DNA of 64,000 nucleotides from the NCBI GenBank assembly GCA_013365325.1, contig JABVXV010000039.1, positions 124,001-188,000 on the forward strand, read 5' to 3'. The notes under the pieces are model-generated. The model saw nothing but the letters and a program-made list of their open reading frames with translations, ran no database searches and was not told the DNA's origin. This document shows, in pieces, positions 15,101 through 27,133 of this stretch (positions within the stretch are counted from its first letter, which is position 1; every line of letters begins with the position of its first letter). The position numbers were made by a program, and so were the translations under genes. The stretch comes from Dipetalonema caudispina (lineage: Eukaryota; Nematoda; Chromadorea; Rhabditida; Onchocercidae).

Positions 15101-18100
15101 TACACATTGAATGTAAAAATCAGACAGCTGCTTTGGTAAGCTTCCATGGACTTTTCCTTTGGTTTGTTGTGTTTATCACAAGTTCATCCTAATAATGGTT
15201 TTTTTTTTCGTATTTGTGTAAAAAAATATTCATCTATTCTGTAATATTCTATAAATATGTCAGTTTATTATCTTTTTTATAGTTAACTAAGATGCAATTT
15301 TTTTCAGAAACCGCCTCGAAATTATGCGAAGTTAGAGTTGAAGGAAGTTCAAAGTCGAATTGAATGGATGAGTCGACCAATATTCATTGCGAAGTGTGAA
15401 AAGCCATCAGTCACGTTTTTGGATGAATGGATATCCCTTTTTGACGATGCAGGCGAAGTCTGTTAAATATTTCTTTTGACATTTAGTTCAAATTAAATTC
15501 CCAAGTTGATAAAATTCCGTTTGGATTTTGACCATGTGAAGCAAAATATCATTCAGAAAAGTGACATCGCATAGAAAATTTTTAAGGTTTTGAAAGCATC
15601 CGTAGCCGTCAACATTACTTGTTCTTGGTCAGATTTGCAACTGATTATAACAAAAGTGACTGTGGATGACCTCATAAAAATCGCTCAAAAACTACAATCA
15701 TTCTTCCAGGTTCGAAAATTTTTTTGTCATTTTATGTCTAAAATATCCATTTTTTATTATATATTTTTCGAAAAAACTGAGGTATGCCAAGGTAATTTAA
15801 TTACATGAAAAATAAATCCAAACAGAGTTAAACGAATTTACTGTTTTGATTGCACTAACTTTGGAAAAGAATGACTTGGTTACTTCAGTCAATAAATAAA
15901 TACACAATCATTACAGGAACAGCTAACGAATAGTCGAATGGTATGGGGTATTAGAAGCTCTGTGATTGTGGATGAAGCTTCTTCGAAAGTTGATAAGAAT
16001 TTTATAAATTTTACCAAATATCATCACTGGCAACCAGTGCTTGATATGCTAACACATATTCAATCACGGCAAAAACTTTTACCAATGCCGAAGAGTTCTG
16101 ATGGGATTACTATTGTGGGTGGCGTACTAGAACTATCTGGACAAAGTTTATCTTTAGCTTGCATGCATGGGGAAATGAACGCCAGTAGGTAAGTTTTTTA
16201 TCAAATATTCAACAACAGTTCATGAATTTTGAAACTAAAGAGAACTTTAATTGTTTAATTGGACATTCCATTCATTTCTTGATTTTATTAATTTCCATAT
16301 TCCATTGGTACATTTTCATCTGCTCATTTTATTCTTGTTTACTGTGCTGCAGATTAATAAACTTTATAGCTGGGCGCTGTTCCATATGCGACAACCAACA
16401 ATCATATTTGAACCGGAAGCACAATACATCTTTGTTACTAATAATCGAGATGTCGGTGTATCAATTGCTCAAAGACTAAACATCAGACTTGGTGATATGG
16501 CATATCAACGTGGCGATACCGAATGTATGGCTGTTGTATGTCGTGTCCAGGTTAGATTGATGATTGTTTTTTCCTGAAAATAATACGGTCCCTGATCAAA
16601 GATGATGCCAGAAGTTGTTCTTGTTCTCAACGGGGACCATTTTCTATATTTCTTATTCGTTAATTGAGAAGTTTTTTGCCAATACCTCGTTGTACTCTTA
16701 ATATTTCAAGTACGGGATAGATATGCTCAATGTGTTTATTTCTTTCACAACATTTCAATACAAAACTTCACTCTCAGCGTTGGTGGGGTAGTCATCATTG
16801 ACGATACTTTGCTAACGTTGTGACAGGACATACGCGACAAGTTTGATGTTAAAGTATTCTGATATAAATAAGTTTGCTTCATATGAACTAATCATACATT
16901 CCGTTCGGTATATATTGTTTAAATTTTATTACTTATTTAGTTAATTTAGTTTTCGTTTATTATAGACACAACTTTAACTTATTTCATTGCATCAGTAGAA
17001 TAGTTATGAACAACATTTATAAATTTCGTTGCAGCAAAGTAGAGGAAGTATGGTACGGCAAATGAGCTCAGTACTGGCATGCCTTCATCATGTTATTGGT
17101 GATGTACTTGTGAGGTTGAAATATATTCCTTCTAATTTGAATCAGCCAGCTGCGCATCACTCTATACTTCAGTTATTCCAGTAAGCTGAAATGTTTGATT
17201 CCATTTATACCTTCTATCTACTGGTTTATACGCACTGCGATTTCTATAATTGTGAAAGCATGCTCTATATTTTCCCTCCTTATTTCCTTCCTAAAAGAGA
17301 TGAGAAAGGACTTATTTATGAAAATTTCCAGATTCCCTGCATTGGATGCTGTTTTATCGACGTTGCAGAAACAAGGAATAGAAGCTGATGAAGAATATCC
17401 CGTACCTGAGGTTTCTCATATATGCATATATCTGATTCTGGATATTATGAACTAATTCTTGACATAAATTTGCGCATTTTTTGCAGGTACACAGTTCTTT
17501 CATTTGCGAATTTCATGATTCAGTGAACGTTCAGACGGACTTCAGTGCACAAGTCAGCTTTTTGCCTGAGCTGATCAATACATATATGAAAATAAAGGTA
17601 TTTCATTCGTCCATGGTTTAGCCAATTGTATGCGTTTTGTTGAATTACTCGACTGAGCCATTTAATTATACAGTTTAGATGTTCTTAACTCTACTATTCT
17701 TTGTCTATATGGTGACGTATCTTTGCCATAGCTATTTTGTCATCATAAATAATAGAAAGCTCAACAATTTTAAGACAGAGGAAGAAAAAGCTATCGATGT
17801 GAATCGTGATTTCCGTCGATTCATTTGCGAACGATGGGTGGTGGACCCAAAAATTTGTTTCATTGATCGTTTTAAATGGAATCCTCCTGTTATCGATGAA
17901 ATCTTACGTAAACTACAGGTGATTTTTGTTGTATGTTATTTGACATTTCTGTCCATCGAATTAAGAAATGCTAAACTAACGGGCATAAAATTTATTGACG
18001 ACGAGATAGGAGCACTGATTTCTAGGCTTTGAACTTCCTTTTTGACACAGTTTTTAATTCACGTGAGGCATTGAAAAATTTCGGATTTGTTATGAGATTA

Positions 18101-18552
18101 GCTTTTACTCAAGCATGCTTACTTTCCTGTCAGCAATTGAATTTTTCATGAATAATTATTGCCTTCAGTCAAGCGACTGCTATAAAGATAATTGATATAT
18201 AGACATAGTTAAATGGATGATCACTAAGAGGCAGCACTACTATGATAGTTGATTATGCTACAATATGTAAATAGGTCTGGTTCTCTTGAGAAATTTCTCA
18301 CTGAATTTACTTTGATGGGAAGGACTGAAATAATAATGAAAATAATGGAATGTAAGCTTCATAAATTTACAAATTTATTTACTAGAAATCTGCTCATACA
18401 TTTAAATTTCTTTTCAGATATTTGATCATCGAACAACGATACCGAAAGCCTTACAGCGTGGGCTTCTTGATCCATGTGATGCTTTTTTAGCGCAAATTGA
18501 ATTGTTTGTCCTGCTGATTGCTAGCAAGTCATCTAAAGCAACACCTTTTTAA
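161..18552 (+). CDS. lpd-3: BLTP1/LPD-3 (KIAA1109, Tweek) bridge-like lipid transfer protein, 3' half of the gene
   Basis: This is the C-terminal half (about 2,600 aa, about 50 exons) of the giant BLTP1 family. Recognised stretches in order: AILLWLNYKNTYDFW (exon 9078-9197), ALNDTWIEEEPGD (10171-10356), WTLSIKWQMCGM, IYDMRRLAELISFPKPWYRR (14158-14363), SWALFHM (16370-16550), and the end DFRRFICERWVVDPK then FDHRTTIPKALQRGLLDP before the TAA at 18550. These match the FSA_C part of human KIAA1109. Phase-consistent exons include 161-271, 341-407, 477-681, 885-1075, 1614-1779, 2080-2282, 2414-2594, 3432-3674, 5624-5896, 7048-7289, 9728-9946, 10579-10782, 11402-11620, 11817-11971, 12279-12383, 13369-13539, 15917-16188, 17035-17180, 17775-17918 and 18418-18552. 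The join 8191 to about 8306 did not reconcile. Family knowledge: an elongated RBG-repeat tube at ER contact sites moving phospholipids; in C. elegans lpd-3 affects lipid storage. The 5' half lies left of the window. Confidence 0.95.
1157..1207. repeat. Imperfect inverted repeat in lpd-3 intron
   Basis: The 23-nt arm at 1157-1179 is nearly the reverse complement of 1184-1207, with a 4-nt loop and a few mismatches. It could fold as a tight hairpin. It lies in the intron 1076-1613, so no coding role is implied; it may be the relic of a small palindromic element. Confidence 0.6.
2657..2743. repeat. 16-bp perfect inverted repeat in lpd-3 intron
   Basis: Positions 2657-2672 (ATATAATCTAATGTGT) are exactly the reverse complement of 2728-2743, separated by 55 bp. 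The pair lies in the intron 2595-2815. A small terminal-inverted-repeat relic or a chance AT-rich palindrome are both possible; I see no flanking target duplication. Confidence 0.6.
11700..11746 (+). repeat. Partial duplication of an lpd-3 exon start (dead splice acceptor)
   Basis: These 47 bp match 12264-12310 with three mismatches. The source contains the polypyrimidine tract, the CAG acceptor and the first 32 nt of the real exon 12279-12383. In the copy, inside the intron 11621-11816, the acceptor reads CAA instead of CAG, so it should not splice. It is read through as part of the intron. Confidence 0.85.
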
Positions 18553-19015
18553 AGGCTAGTTTTCAAAGATCTGGGAGGTATAGTGTTATCTTATAGGTTT
18601 TAATTTACTGTAATTAGATGATTCTGAAGAATTTTTTAACGAATTGTGTTTAGAAATTGTCTGTCTATCTAAAACCATATTTATAAATGGTTTTGATCCT
18701 AATTTCTTGTGTTTTTTCGACCAAATTTTTCTTCGAGTTGGCTTGTTTTTAGTTCTTAGAACTGATCATTTTAAAAGGCATATTATAAACTTTGCTTCTG
18801 TATTTTCTATCAGGCCATTGACAGACGAACGGGTTGATTAGTTTTATTTTAGAATTTTGTTTTTGATGTTATTGTAACGCGACACGTGTCCGGTGTACAG
18901 TTATATTGAATAATATTGATTGATTAATTACGATGCTGTGTTCTTGTGCAGGCTAATGATCTCATTTTGTATAACTATAATCATTTCGCATCTTATTTAT
19001 CTTAACATGTTAAAA

Positions 19016-19186
19016 TTTTGTAAGTTACAAAGTGTCATATATTTGTAAGCTTTCAATAGATTTGCTATTTTGACTGTGTTTCTGTATTTGATTCATTTGA
19101 AATCGAATTCTTTTAATTTTAAATATCTGATTGTGAAAATAAACTTCATTTCTTCAAATTTGCTCACTGCATTTGTCAAGGATTAT
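19016..19186 (+). repeat. 171-bp dispersed repeat, copy 1
   Basis: This segment, starting TTTTGTAAGTTACAAAGTGT and ending AAGGATTAT, is repeated without gaps at 24082-24252 in the same orientation, with about ten substitutions (about 94 % identity by eye), mostly transitions. Copy 1 contains AATAAA (19138-19143) and probably overlaps the lpd-3 transcript end. Confidence 0.92.
19138..19143 (+). promoter_or_regulatory. Candidate lpd-3 polyadenylation signal
   Basis: An AATAAA hexamer 586 nt downstream of the lpd-3 stop, followed by T-rich sequence. It is the plausible transcript end before the convergent gene. It lies within the dispersed repeat, so the second copy carries the same hexamer. 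Confidence 0.45.
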
Positions 19187-19364
19187 TTTTATTGCTATAA
19201 TCTGTCTGTAACAAGGTTACACTTTTGTATATTTTCGAAGTAATCAGCTATAAAAAATAGTCAATTGTTGGAATATACATATAATTTGCATAAAGTTAAT
19301 TTTTTAGAAAAGAAATTTGCAACTCACACAATTGAATATTTTTGAAAACGGTTTTATTGCTCAT

Positions 19365-21695
19365 TCAAAATGAAATAGTAGTATCGCTATTATTATCAGA
19401 CTGCAATAGATCATCAGCAATGAGCTCTTCCACAATATCCTCATCTATAATGTATATTTTAAGCATAGCAACAAAATTCTTCAGAATTTCAAGAAAATTA
19501 GCTCAATGAATGATGAGTGACTACAATGAAACAATAAAAAAAAGTAAGTATTTTATAATCATGTAAACTATTAAAACAGTTTCAAAATAGCATAAGTTTA
19601 TTTGAATAATGTTGAATGAATTGAAAATTAAATGATTTACCTGTTTCATTTTTGTTTGATGATGGTGAATTTAGAACGGTATCGAGTAAATGTGAAAGTG
19701 GTACTGTTCTTGATCGATTCGATGAATTGTTCAATGATGATGATATAGATGGTAATTTTGTTGGTAATATTGGTTCATTTAATATTGGTGTAATTGGTGG
19801 AAGTTTTCTAGGATAAGATGATGATGGAGATGTGATATGTTTGGTAAATTGTTGCTGATATTTGGACATTGTAGTTGATGGTGATGTTGTTGTGATTTGT
19901 TGCTGTTGTTCAAAAATTGTCGATGATCTTGAACTTGAACTATTTCCTTTGTTGTATTTTTCCATTTTATCATCATCATCATCATCATCATCATTTGATT
20001 TTTCCAATGATCGATTATTCTGTATTTCATTTCCATTTCTTGTTTCATTTTTCATGCTGCTTGTTGAATTAAAAAAAAAAAGGAATAATTTCTTGAATTG
20101 TTTGAAATTAAGAAAAAATAAATTAGGCAAAAATTAAAAGACATTAGAAAATGATTTATAATTTAATGATATTCATCAAAAAATGAATGGAATGATATTT
20201 CATGAAAAATCTAATTAGATTTCTCACAAGTAGATTAATTTTACAACCTTTTAAACCTTTTAGGAAATTTTTGAATTTTCAGAATTTATGGAAACAATTT
20301 TTCAAATTGTTTACTAAACTGTTTATTGTTTAACACTGGAGCGAATAGTCGTCCGATCTCATTATAATCATACATTTAAGTCATTAATGAAATATTATAC
20401 TAGATGTTTAGAATGTATTTCAAATATTGAAACGTGATGAAATAAATGGTTTACGTATACGTTAAGGTGAACATAGAAGAATGATTGAGATGATAAAATA
20501 AGTACGGAAGTAAATATTGTTAAGAATGGAAGTACCTGTTTGAGATTTCATTTTCATCATTCGATATTTCACTATCCGAAGGAATACCTTTCAAAGTTTC
20601 ATTCGATTCAGAATTTGCTATTTGTTGCTTGTCGATAACATTTACATCATTTCCAAGAGATGAGATAAAATTGAAATTGATATTGTTTGTTTCGTTATTT
20701 CCAATTTTCGTAGAATATATTTTGTTAATTGTTCGTTCAGTTTCAGTTAAGGTTAAATTAGATAAGTTAATATTATCACCAAAAAATTGGAAGCAAAATG
20801 TTGTAGCATCTTCTTTTTTCAATTCTTCCAAAGAGATAATCTTCTAAAATTCAAAAAAAAAAATATTCATTAATTTAGTTACAATTTAATAATCATCAAA
20901 AAAACAAAAACAAAAAAAATGAATGATGGAAATATTTTAAAAAAAGAATTTCAATAATTACCTGATGTATTTCTTTCTCAAAGACTGCTGCGGTTGCCAG
21001 GAATCGATTTTGTCGTAGGAAATGATAAATTATAGAATAGCCAAGATTTTGATCAAATTTACTACATTCGTCAACTTTTAATTCATTACTATCATCATTA
21101 CTTTCAATTGCAAGAAATACAGCACATCGTAATTCTGCCTATATTTTAATAGAAATTTGTTGATTTTTTTTTTGTTTCTTAGCTAACTTCTGATGTTTTC
21201 AAACAATATTTAGACTTAATTAATATCATCCTTGAATTATAACTTTTAAACTGTGATAGAATAATTTTAGAAACTTTGATAGATATTTTTGGATTTTATT
21301 TAACTATTATAAGTCTAACGAATGTGTTTATCATTATGGATGAATAAAATTTGATGAAATATACGATTTTAAAGTAGACCTTTGAAGTTTATCTTAAGGA
21401 TGGATTTTACATAAATGAATTCTTACTATTTACCACATTATTACTTATTTTAAGCTTAAATTATCATTTTTAACCAAAAGTTTAAGTTTAATTAAATTTG
21501 ATGAACTAAAAATTTAAGTTCAATTAAATTGCTATTTTTACTAAAATGAGCAATAGCTATCTATGTTAGCATTACTTGAATAAATAACAATCTTTAAAAA
21601 TTAACAATAATTTTTACCTGTATTCGATCAAGTGTACCATTATGGCGTAATTTATCAATAATAGCCTGTTTTAAGTTAAGAATATCGGAATCCAT
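19365..21695 (-). CDS. FOP/CEP43 (FGFR1OP)-like centrosomal protein with TOF and LisH motifs
   Basis: Five exons join in phase: 21695-21618, 21138-20962, 20843-20536, 20056-19641, 19444-19365, giving 352 aa. A stop codon lies immediately upstream of the ATG, fixing the start. Residues about 10-40 read LDRIQAELRCAVFLAIE, very close to the TOF segment of human FGFR1OP and CEP20. Residues about 55-80 (GYSIIYHFLRQNRFLATAAV) form a LisH motif with the typical TA..F..E end. The middle is low-complexity, rich in Asn and Ser, with an 8-Asp run; the C-terminus is acidic (DEDIVEELIADD). Family knowledge: FOP proteins dimerise through LisH and anchor at centrioles, centriolar satellites and basal bodies. 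Whether this is FOP rather than its short paralogue CEP20 is less certain, but the 352-aa length and acidic tail favour FOP. Confidence 0.82.
19970..19994. repeat. (ATC)8 microsatellite coding for poly-Asp
   Basis: An uninterrupted ATC/CAT run on the plus strand, read on the minus strand as GAT codons for eight aspartates in exon 4 of the FOP-like gene. Likely length-polymorphic. Confidence 0.9.
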
Positions 21696-23579
21696 TCATC
21701 CAAATAAAATATTCATAGGATATTATTTCCATGGTGACAGATATTGTTGGATTAGTTAGTTACATACATATATAGCACATATCCATTACACATCAATAAT
21801 AATAATAATAATAAATAGTATGCTCATTGATTTATATCTTTGAAAAGTTTTCATTTAATCGAAATGAATTAAATTATTCAATCTTTTCGAGTTTTTACGA
21901 AAATTAGAAAAAAAAATATCAATTAGTAGTAAAAATTATCAAAAATGAGATTAAAGTTCAGTGATATTTTCTACCTATAAAATTAGTTCAATTTAGTCGA
22001 TTGAATAAATTAATTTAAGATGTTAAAAAAAAAAAAAAAAAAAAAAAATTCCTTTTTTTTCCATCTTTTTTTATTGAGTATAAAATGTAAAACATTTAGA
22101 TTTCTGAAACTAACTATACTACTCTTAATATGATTAATTTTAGGATCGATTAATTCAATGAAGTTTTTGCAATTGGTAAAATAATTTTAGAAAAATGATT
22201 TATTATAGGATACAAATGATTTGATGAATTTTTGAATTATTCCAAACATATCAAATATGGCTATCATTGATTAAGGATTATGCTGTATTGTATGATCGGG
22301 TAATATGAATAATTCGAATGATATAAAATAAAATATTTGAGATTACTGATCACAAGTAATAACAAATGAAATTAATTAAGCATCTTTAACAATTAATTTG
22401 ATCGAATAAGCTAACAGAGAACATTTATCTATGATAAGAAAGAAAATACAATAGTTAATTAAATATAATTTAAATACAGTAATCATTCAAAATATTTCGG
22501 TTGATTAACATAGGACAAATATGAATATGGTAGATGATAATGATTAATGCTAGTAAAGTTTGTTTTGTTAACATATGAAGGAAATTATTTGTTAAATGTT
22601 GAAATTACATCCATTACTATATTTTGTTAATTATCACTTTAATTTATTTCTATTTCAGTTAATTAATCAAATAATTTTTAAAATAGAAAATGAATTCTAT
22701 GTCGGCTAACTAAGTAAATAAAATTTAAAACAGATAAGGAAGATAAGCTCAATAATTACTTAATTATTATTGTCTAATATGTCTCTTCAAGATGAAATAA
22801 CATCAATCTCCTATATGAAAATAAACATCTAAAGGTCAAAGCCATATAAAGATATATATTTGAAGTGTTGATCTCACATCTGACTTATGCTTTCCTTAAT
22901 AAAGCAGATTATTGTAACCATTGATAAATTGTAATTTTAATTATGCTTAAAATCTTAAGAATTATGTATTGTTGCAAATTAATTTAAAAATCAAATAATG
23001 ATATGTTGGATGATCGGAATAATGCAAGAGTAATTAACTATTCTATATAGCTAATTAATAAACTCATTAACTTACTATGATAATAATGATCATTTATTCC
23101 CGATATGAGTGTGATACTATTCAATTGTTTCCGGTAAGAATCAGCTAGAAAAAAAAAAAAAAAAAAAAAAAAACCTCCAATATAATTGGTATGAATTGAT
23201 TAACATATCATCCTGAATATCATTCTTTTAAAAAATTGTTTTTTCATTCAAAATCATTCAAAATCCAAAAATATTCTAAATGATAAAAAAGTTAGTAATA
23301 TATTATTAGCATATTATCATTGATAATTTACTGATAAAATTTTCTTTTCCTTGTTTAATTATAAAATACCTTAATTTACTTCAATTTTTTTCACAATTAT
23401 TTATTTCCTTTTATTTTAACACTCTAAATTCATAGCATTTTAGGCCTTTTAAATGTACACTTAGCTATTATAATAGAGTAAATTTTTTTTTTCTCTCTCT
23501 CAATTCAATAATTTTACTATATATTAGCAGAAATGAGAAGAGAATTGAATTATTAAACGATAAATTATGATAGTAATTA
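21696..23579. other. AT-rich intergenic spacer
   Basis: Between the FOP-like start and the TauE/SafE stop, both on the minus strand. It holds an (AAT)n stretch near 21797, A-runs at about 22025-22048 and 23149-23172, and otherwise simple AT-rich sequence. I see no gene; a promoter for the FOP-like gene must lie at its left end. Confidence 0.6.
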
Positions 23580-26500
23580 TCATCGAAGATCAATGGAAAC
23601 AATGCAATTATTCGTCTTTTCTTTTAGTTCAATAGCATTTATCTTTCGTAACATTAATTTTTGACCATATTGAGCGATGATCATATAAAATATCAATGAA
23701 CCAATGATAAGACCAAACGTAAAGATAAGTAATAGCCAATTAGGCTTAATTATTATCAAAGCACTAATCTGAAATTGAAAATGTAAAAATTACATCAACT
23801 AAAATTGTTTTTTTTTTTTTTTTTTTTTATTGTTTCATTGAAATAAAATATTTGTTTAGGTAAAAATAATTTGTAAAATATTTTACTTACCAAAGCAATT
23901 GTTTCTAATATGTAAATAAATGATGCAAGTGTAAGTCGATGAAGATATGATGCAAGAAAACTACCAATTGGTGCAAAGATTACAACAACAGGTAAGCATA
24001 CCGAGAAATATTCCCAAGATTCCTGTAATATTTCCTATCATTCTTGATGAATTATCTTCATATGCAATAATAGGTATTTTATTTTGTAAGTTACAAAGTG
24101 TCATATATTTATAAACTTTCAATAGATTTGCTATTTTAACTGTGTTTCTGGATTTGATTCATTTGAAATCGAATCCTTTTAATTCTAAATATTTGATTGT
24201 GAAAATAAACTTCAATTCTACAAATTTGCTCACTGTATTTGTCAAGGATTATGCATTAAAATGAGATATAGAAAAATTAATCAATTAATTTTTCAAAAAA
24301 AAAAAGAAAAAAAATACCCCAAGTAATCTGTTAATTAATATAGTCAATTCAGTGCTATTCAGAAATTATCACCTGTTGAATTGCATTTTGCATAAATTGT
24401 CGCCAGAAAAAGCCAACCATACTATTTGTTGCCATTAATATCACAGATGTTGGTGTTGCAACTTTTTCGCTTATTCGAAAAAGTAAAGTAAGTATTGAAA
24501 AGGAGTAAACATCAATGCCAGAACCAGCAATACCGGTGAAAATACCTTAAATAATCTAATTAATTAATATGATCATTTTAGTTTTACTCAAATTTCGACT
24601 GATCACTCTCAAAAGTATAAAAATGTTGACATTCAAATTTCTATTTCTTCTCTCATAAAATGCTTATTTGTGCATTTTAGCTTTATTTTGATAGTTTGAT
24701 AGAAATACATCAAATAATCTAAAATATCAATGTTTAAATTAATGCATATGTGTTATCAAACATGAGATGAATTGATAATGTTTGATTTGATTTAAAAATA
24801 CATTTATTTATCTGAAAATTTGCATACCTCCAATAAATCCATTGATGATTAAAATAAGAGCTTTTGGCAATGTAAATTGTTCAATTTTACTAAACGTTTT
24901 ACGTTTTTTATCGGAATTTAAAATAAATAATGCAATTGCAAATGAAAAAAACACTGAAACAAATGCCATTTTCTTTTCTGCTGGTGCCATTAATGGGTCA
25001 ACTATCTAAAAATTTCATAATGAAATTCTTATTTTGTTGAATTTTTGAAATTTTAGAATGTGATATTTTTCTAATAGATAATCTAAATAATATACAAAAT
25101 GCTTTAATTAACCTCAAGTTTTATCAATGCCAAATAAGACAAATAATTTTTGTGAGTTTTTTAGTTAATACAATTATAGTTATCAATTAATAAATATTAT
25201 GTAACTTAATCAATTAATTCCTATATTTCATTTCATATTTTACTAATGCATACAATTTGATGAATGAATTATAGTGTACCTAAATTGACTTCATATTTCA
25301 TCATCTTTTTGTCTTTTTTTTTTTTTTTTTTTTCTACTAAGTACAATAGTTTGATGTTAAATAATTGTTAATTTTGTTAATAAATAATTTTGAAAGAAAA
25401 AAAAAAGAAAAAAAAAGGTGTAAGAAATAACCTCAAGTCCAAAGATAACACCAAAAATGGCACCAATTGTTGAAAATATTATAGAATGCCATTCAATTAA
25501 TATTTCGGTGAAAAAAATAGTAAATGAAGCAGCTGTTAAACCTAAAAATTAATTAAGTAATAATAAGAAAATATCAAAGAGTTTATTATTTTTTATAGGA
25601 ATTTATCATTTGATCATTGTATTAATTACTAAAATCATTTATTCAATTATTCATTTCTTGCTAAATTTTTCACTATTACGTATTTGTAAAATTATAAATA
25701 AAATTTATAATTTTACGAAAATTTTTTTTTTTTTATTATTAGCTCAGTGATTTTTTTCGTTATTTTTGTAATAAAATTGAAATTGATTATGATTATAAGT
25801 TAGTACTATTTAGCTTAAGGTTGTTAATTTTTTTTTTTTTTAATTAATAATTTTAGATGAAAAATACCACAAGATTGTATCATAAATGAAAAATCACGAG
25901 CCACAATGGGACTTATATTGAGCGCTAATGTCATTACTGGAAATGCTACAGCACCGCCACCTTCTGTTGTCATTCCTGCAAATCATTGAACAATTTCTAA
26001 CATTTTATCATCCATCATTTAATTTGACATTTTAATCCAATTTAAATTCAATATTTCCAAAATTATCATTTATAATTTTGCATAGAAAATGAAAAATTTT
26101 TTTATGAATAAAATATTCAGATGACATTATTTCTTCCATAGCATACAAAATTAAATTATTAATTTTCAAATTTTAATTTTGCTCCAAAATTTTGTGTTTC
26201 TTCCATTTCTTGTCTTAAAATTAATCATCTAGCACACGAATGAAAAGTATTTTGCATCAATAGTAGTAAATAGCAATAATGTGAAAGAATGAATGGAAGA
26301 ATAATTTGGATAAACAAATTAAAGTTTGTTAAAAACTTTTTGAAAATTTATCAATGATACCTCCAATTAATGCTCCAAATATCATCACTATTGACATCAC
26401 ATATTTTTCATCAAAATAATAATACAATTTATAGCGAAATGCTAATAGCCAATATATTGTTTGAAAAAAAATGAACGGTATGAGGAAACCTTTGAAAAAA

Positions 26501-27133
26501 AAAAAAAAAAGTTAATTATATGAATATTTTAATTTGAATGAAATTTGCTTGACATACTTCTTCCTCTCTTTTTTTTTTTCTTTTTTACTAAAGCTTAAAT
26601 TTTTTTTTTTTATTTTATTAAAATATTACTTATAAGAGATTGTAAAAAAAAAAATTTTAATTAACTATTAAAATTTTATTAGTATTTATTTTAACTGTAA
26701 AGAAATTGTAATAGCGTATTATTTTTAACCGAATAATTTCCGATGTCTAATTAGCAATTCATCGATGTTTTTCTGATTTTCTTGATTAATTGTGTTTTCT
26801 TCATATGAATATTTGTGTCCTAAAATAAGAAACAGTATTGTTGTATTATTTAATAATAAATTTGAAATAATTTACATAAAGCAATTAGCAACAAATATAA
26901 CTTGTGACGAAAATTTAAGAACTTATGATTTTTCATTGTTAGAAAAACANNNNNNNNNNNNNNNNNNNNNNNNNNNNNNNNNNNNNNNNNNNNNNNNNNN
27001 NNNNNNNNNNNNNNNNNNNNNNNNNNNNNNNNNNNNNNNNNNNNNNNNNGAAATATTTCCGGATGAATTGCTGTAATTTCCAACGAATCGTTGATATTGC
27101 TGCAACGTTCTTTACGTTTGCTGTATCAGTCAT
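23580..27133 (-). CDS. TauE/SafE-family multi-pass membrane transporter-like protein (5' part interrupted by gap)
   Basis: Eight downstream exons join in phase: 26819-26730, 26489-26361, 25975-25868, 25541-25432, 25005-24828, 24545-24373, 24022-23891, 23768-23580. A first exon with ATG at 27133 (MTDTANVKNVAAIS) runs into the N gap at 27049. The TauE/SafE hallmark is present twice: GGMTTEGGGAVAFPVMTL in the N half and GGIFTGIAGSGIDVYSFSIL in the C half, each followed by hydrophobic helices, consistent with the duplicated four-helix fold. In bacteria the family exports sulfite or organosulfur anions; the substrate here is unknown. The 68 nt right after the gap stay open in one frame but give a stop if joined to exon 26819, so they are probably intron. 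The last intron but two carries the second 171-bp repeat. Confidence 0.82.
24082..24252 (+). repeat. 171-bp dispersed repeat, copy 2
   Basis: Gap-free match to 19016-19186 (about ten substitutions). It sits in the intron 24023-24372 of the TauE/SafE gene, antisense to that gene, and brings an AATAAA hexamer on the plus strand. Confidence 0.92.
26950..27049. other. Assembly gap of exactly 100 N
   Basis: One hundred N, the usual placeholder for a gap of unknown size. It removes the end of the first coding exon of the TauE/SafE gene, and possibly a further exon. Confidence 0.99.

Larger units (their letters stand above)
18553..19364. other. Convergent intergenic region lpd-3 / FOP-like gene
   Basis: The space between two stop codons facing each other. 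It holds the lpd-3 3'UTR, a poly(A) signal at 19138-19143 and the first copy of a 171-bp dispersed repeat (19016-19186). I see no further reading frame with coding character; a 65-codon open frame near 18644 lacks family resemblance. Confidence 0.7.

Noticed and set aside
19862..20137. Plus-strand open frame with poly-Ser
   Set aside because: It is the antisense of the poly-Asp exon of the FOP-like gene; the repeat keeps several frames open.
26792..27133. Open frames running through the N gap
   Set aside because: They stay open only because N codons cannot be stops.
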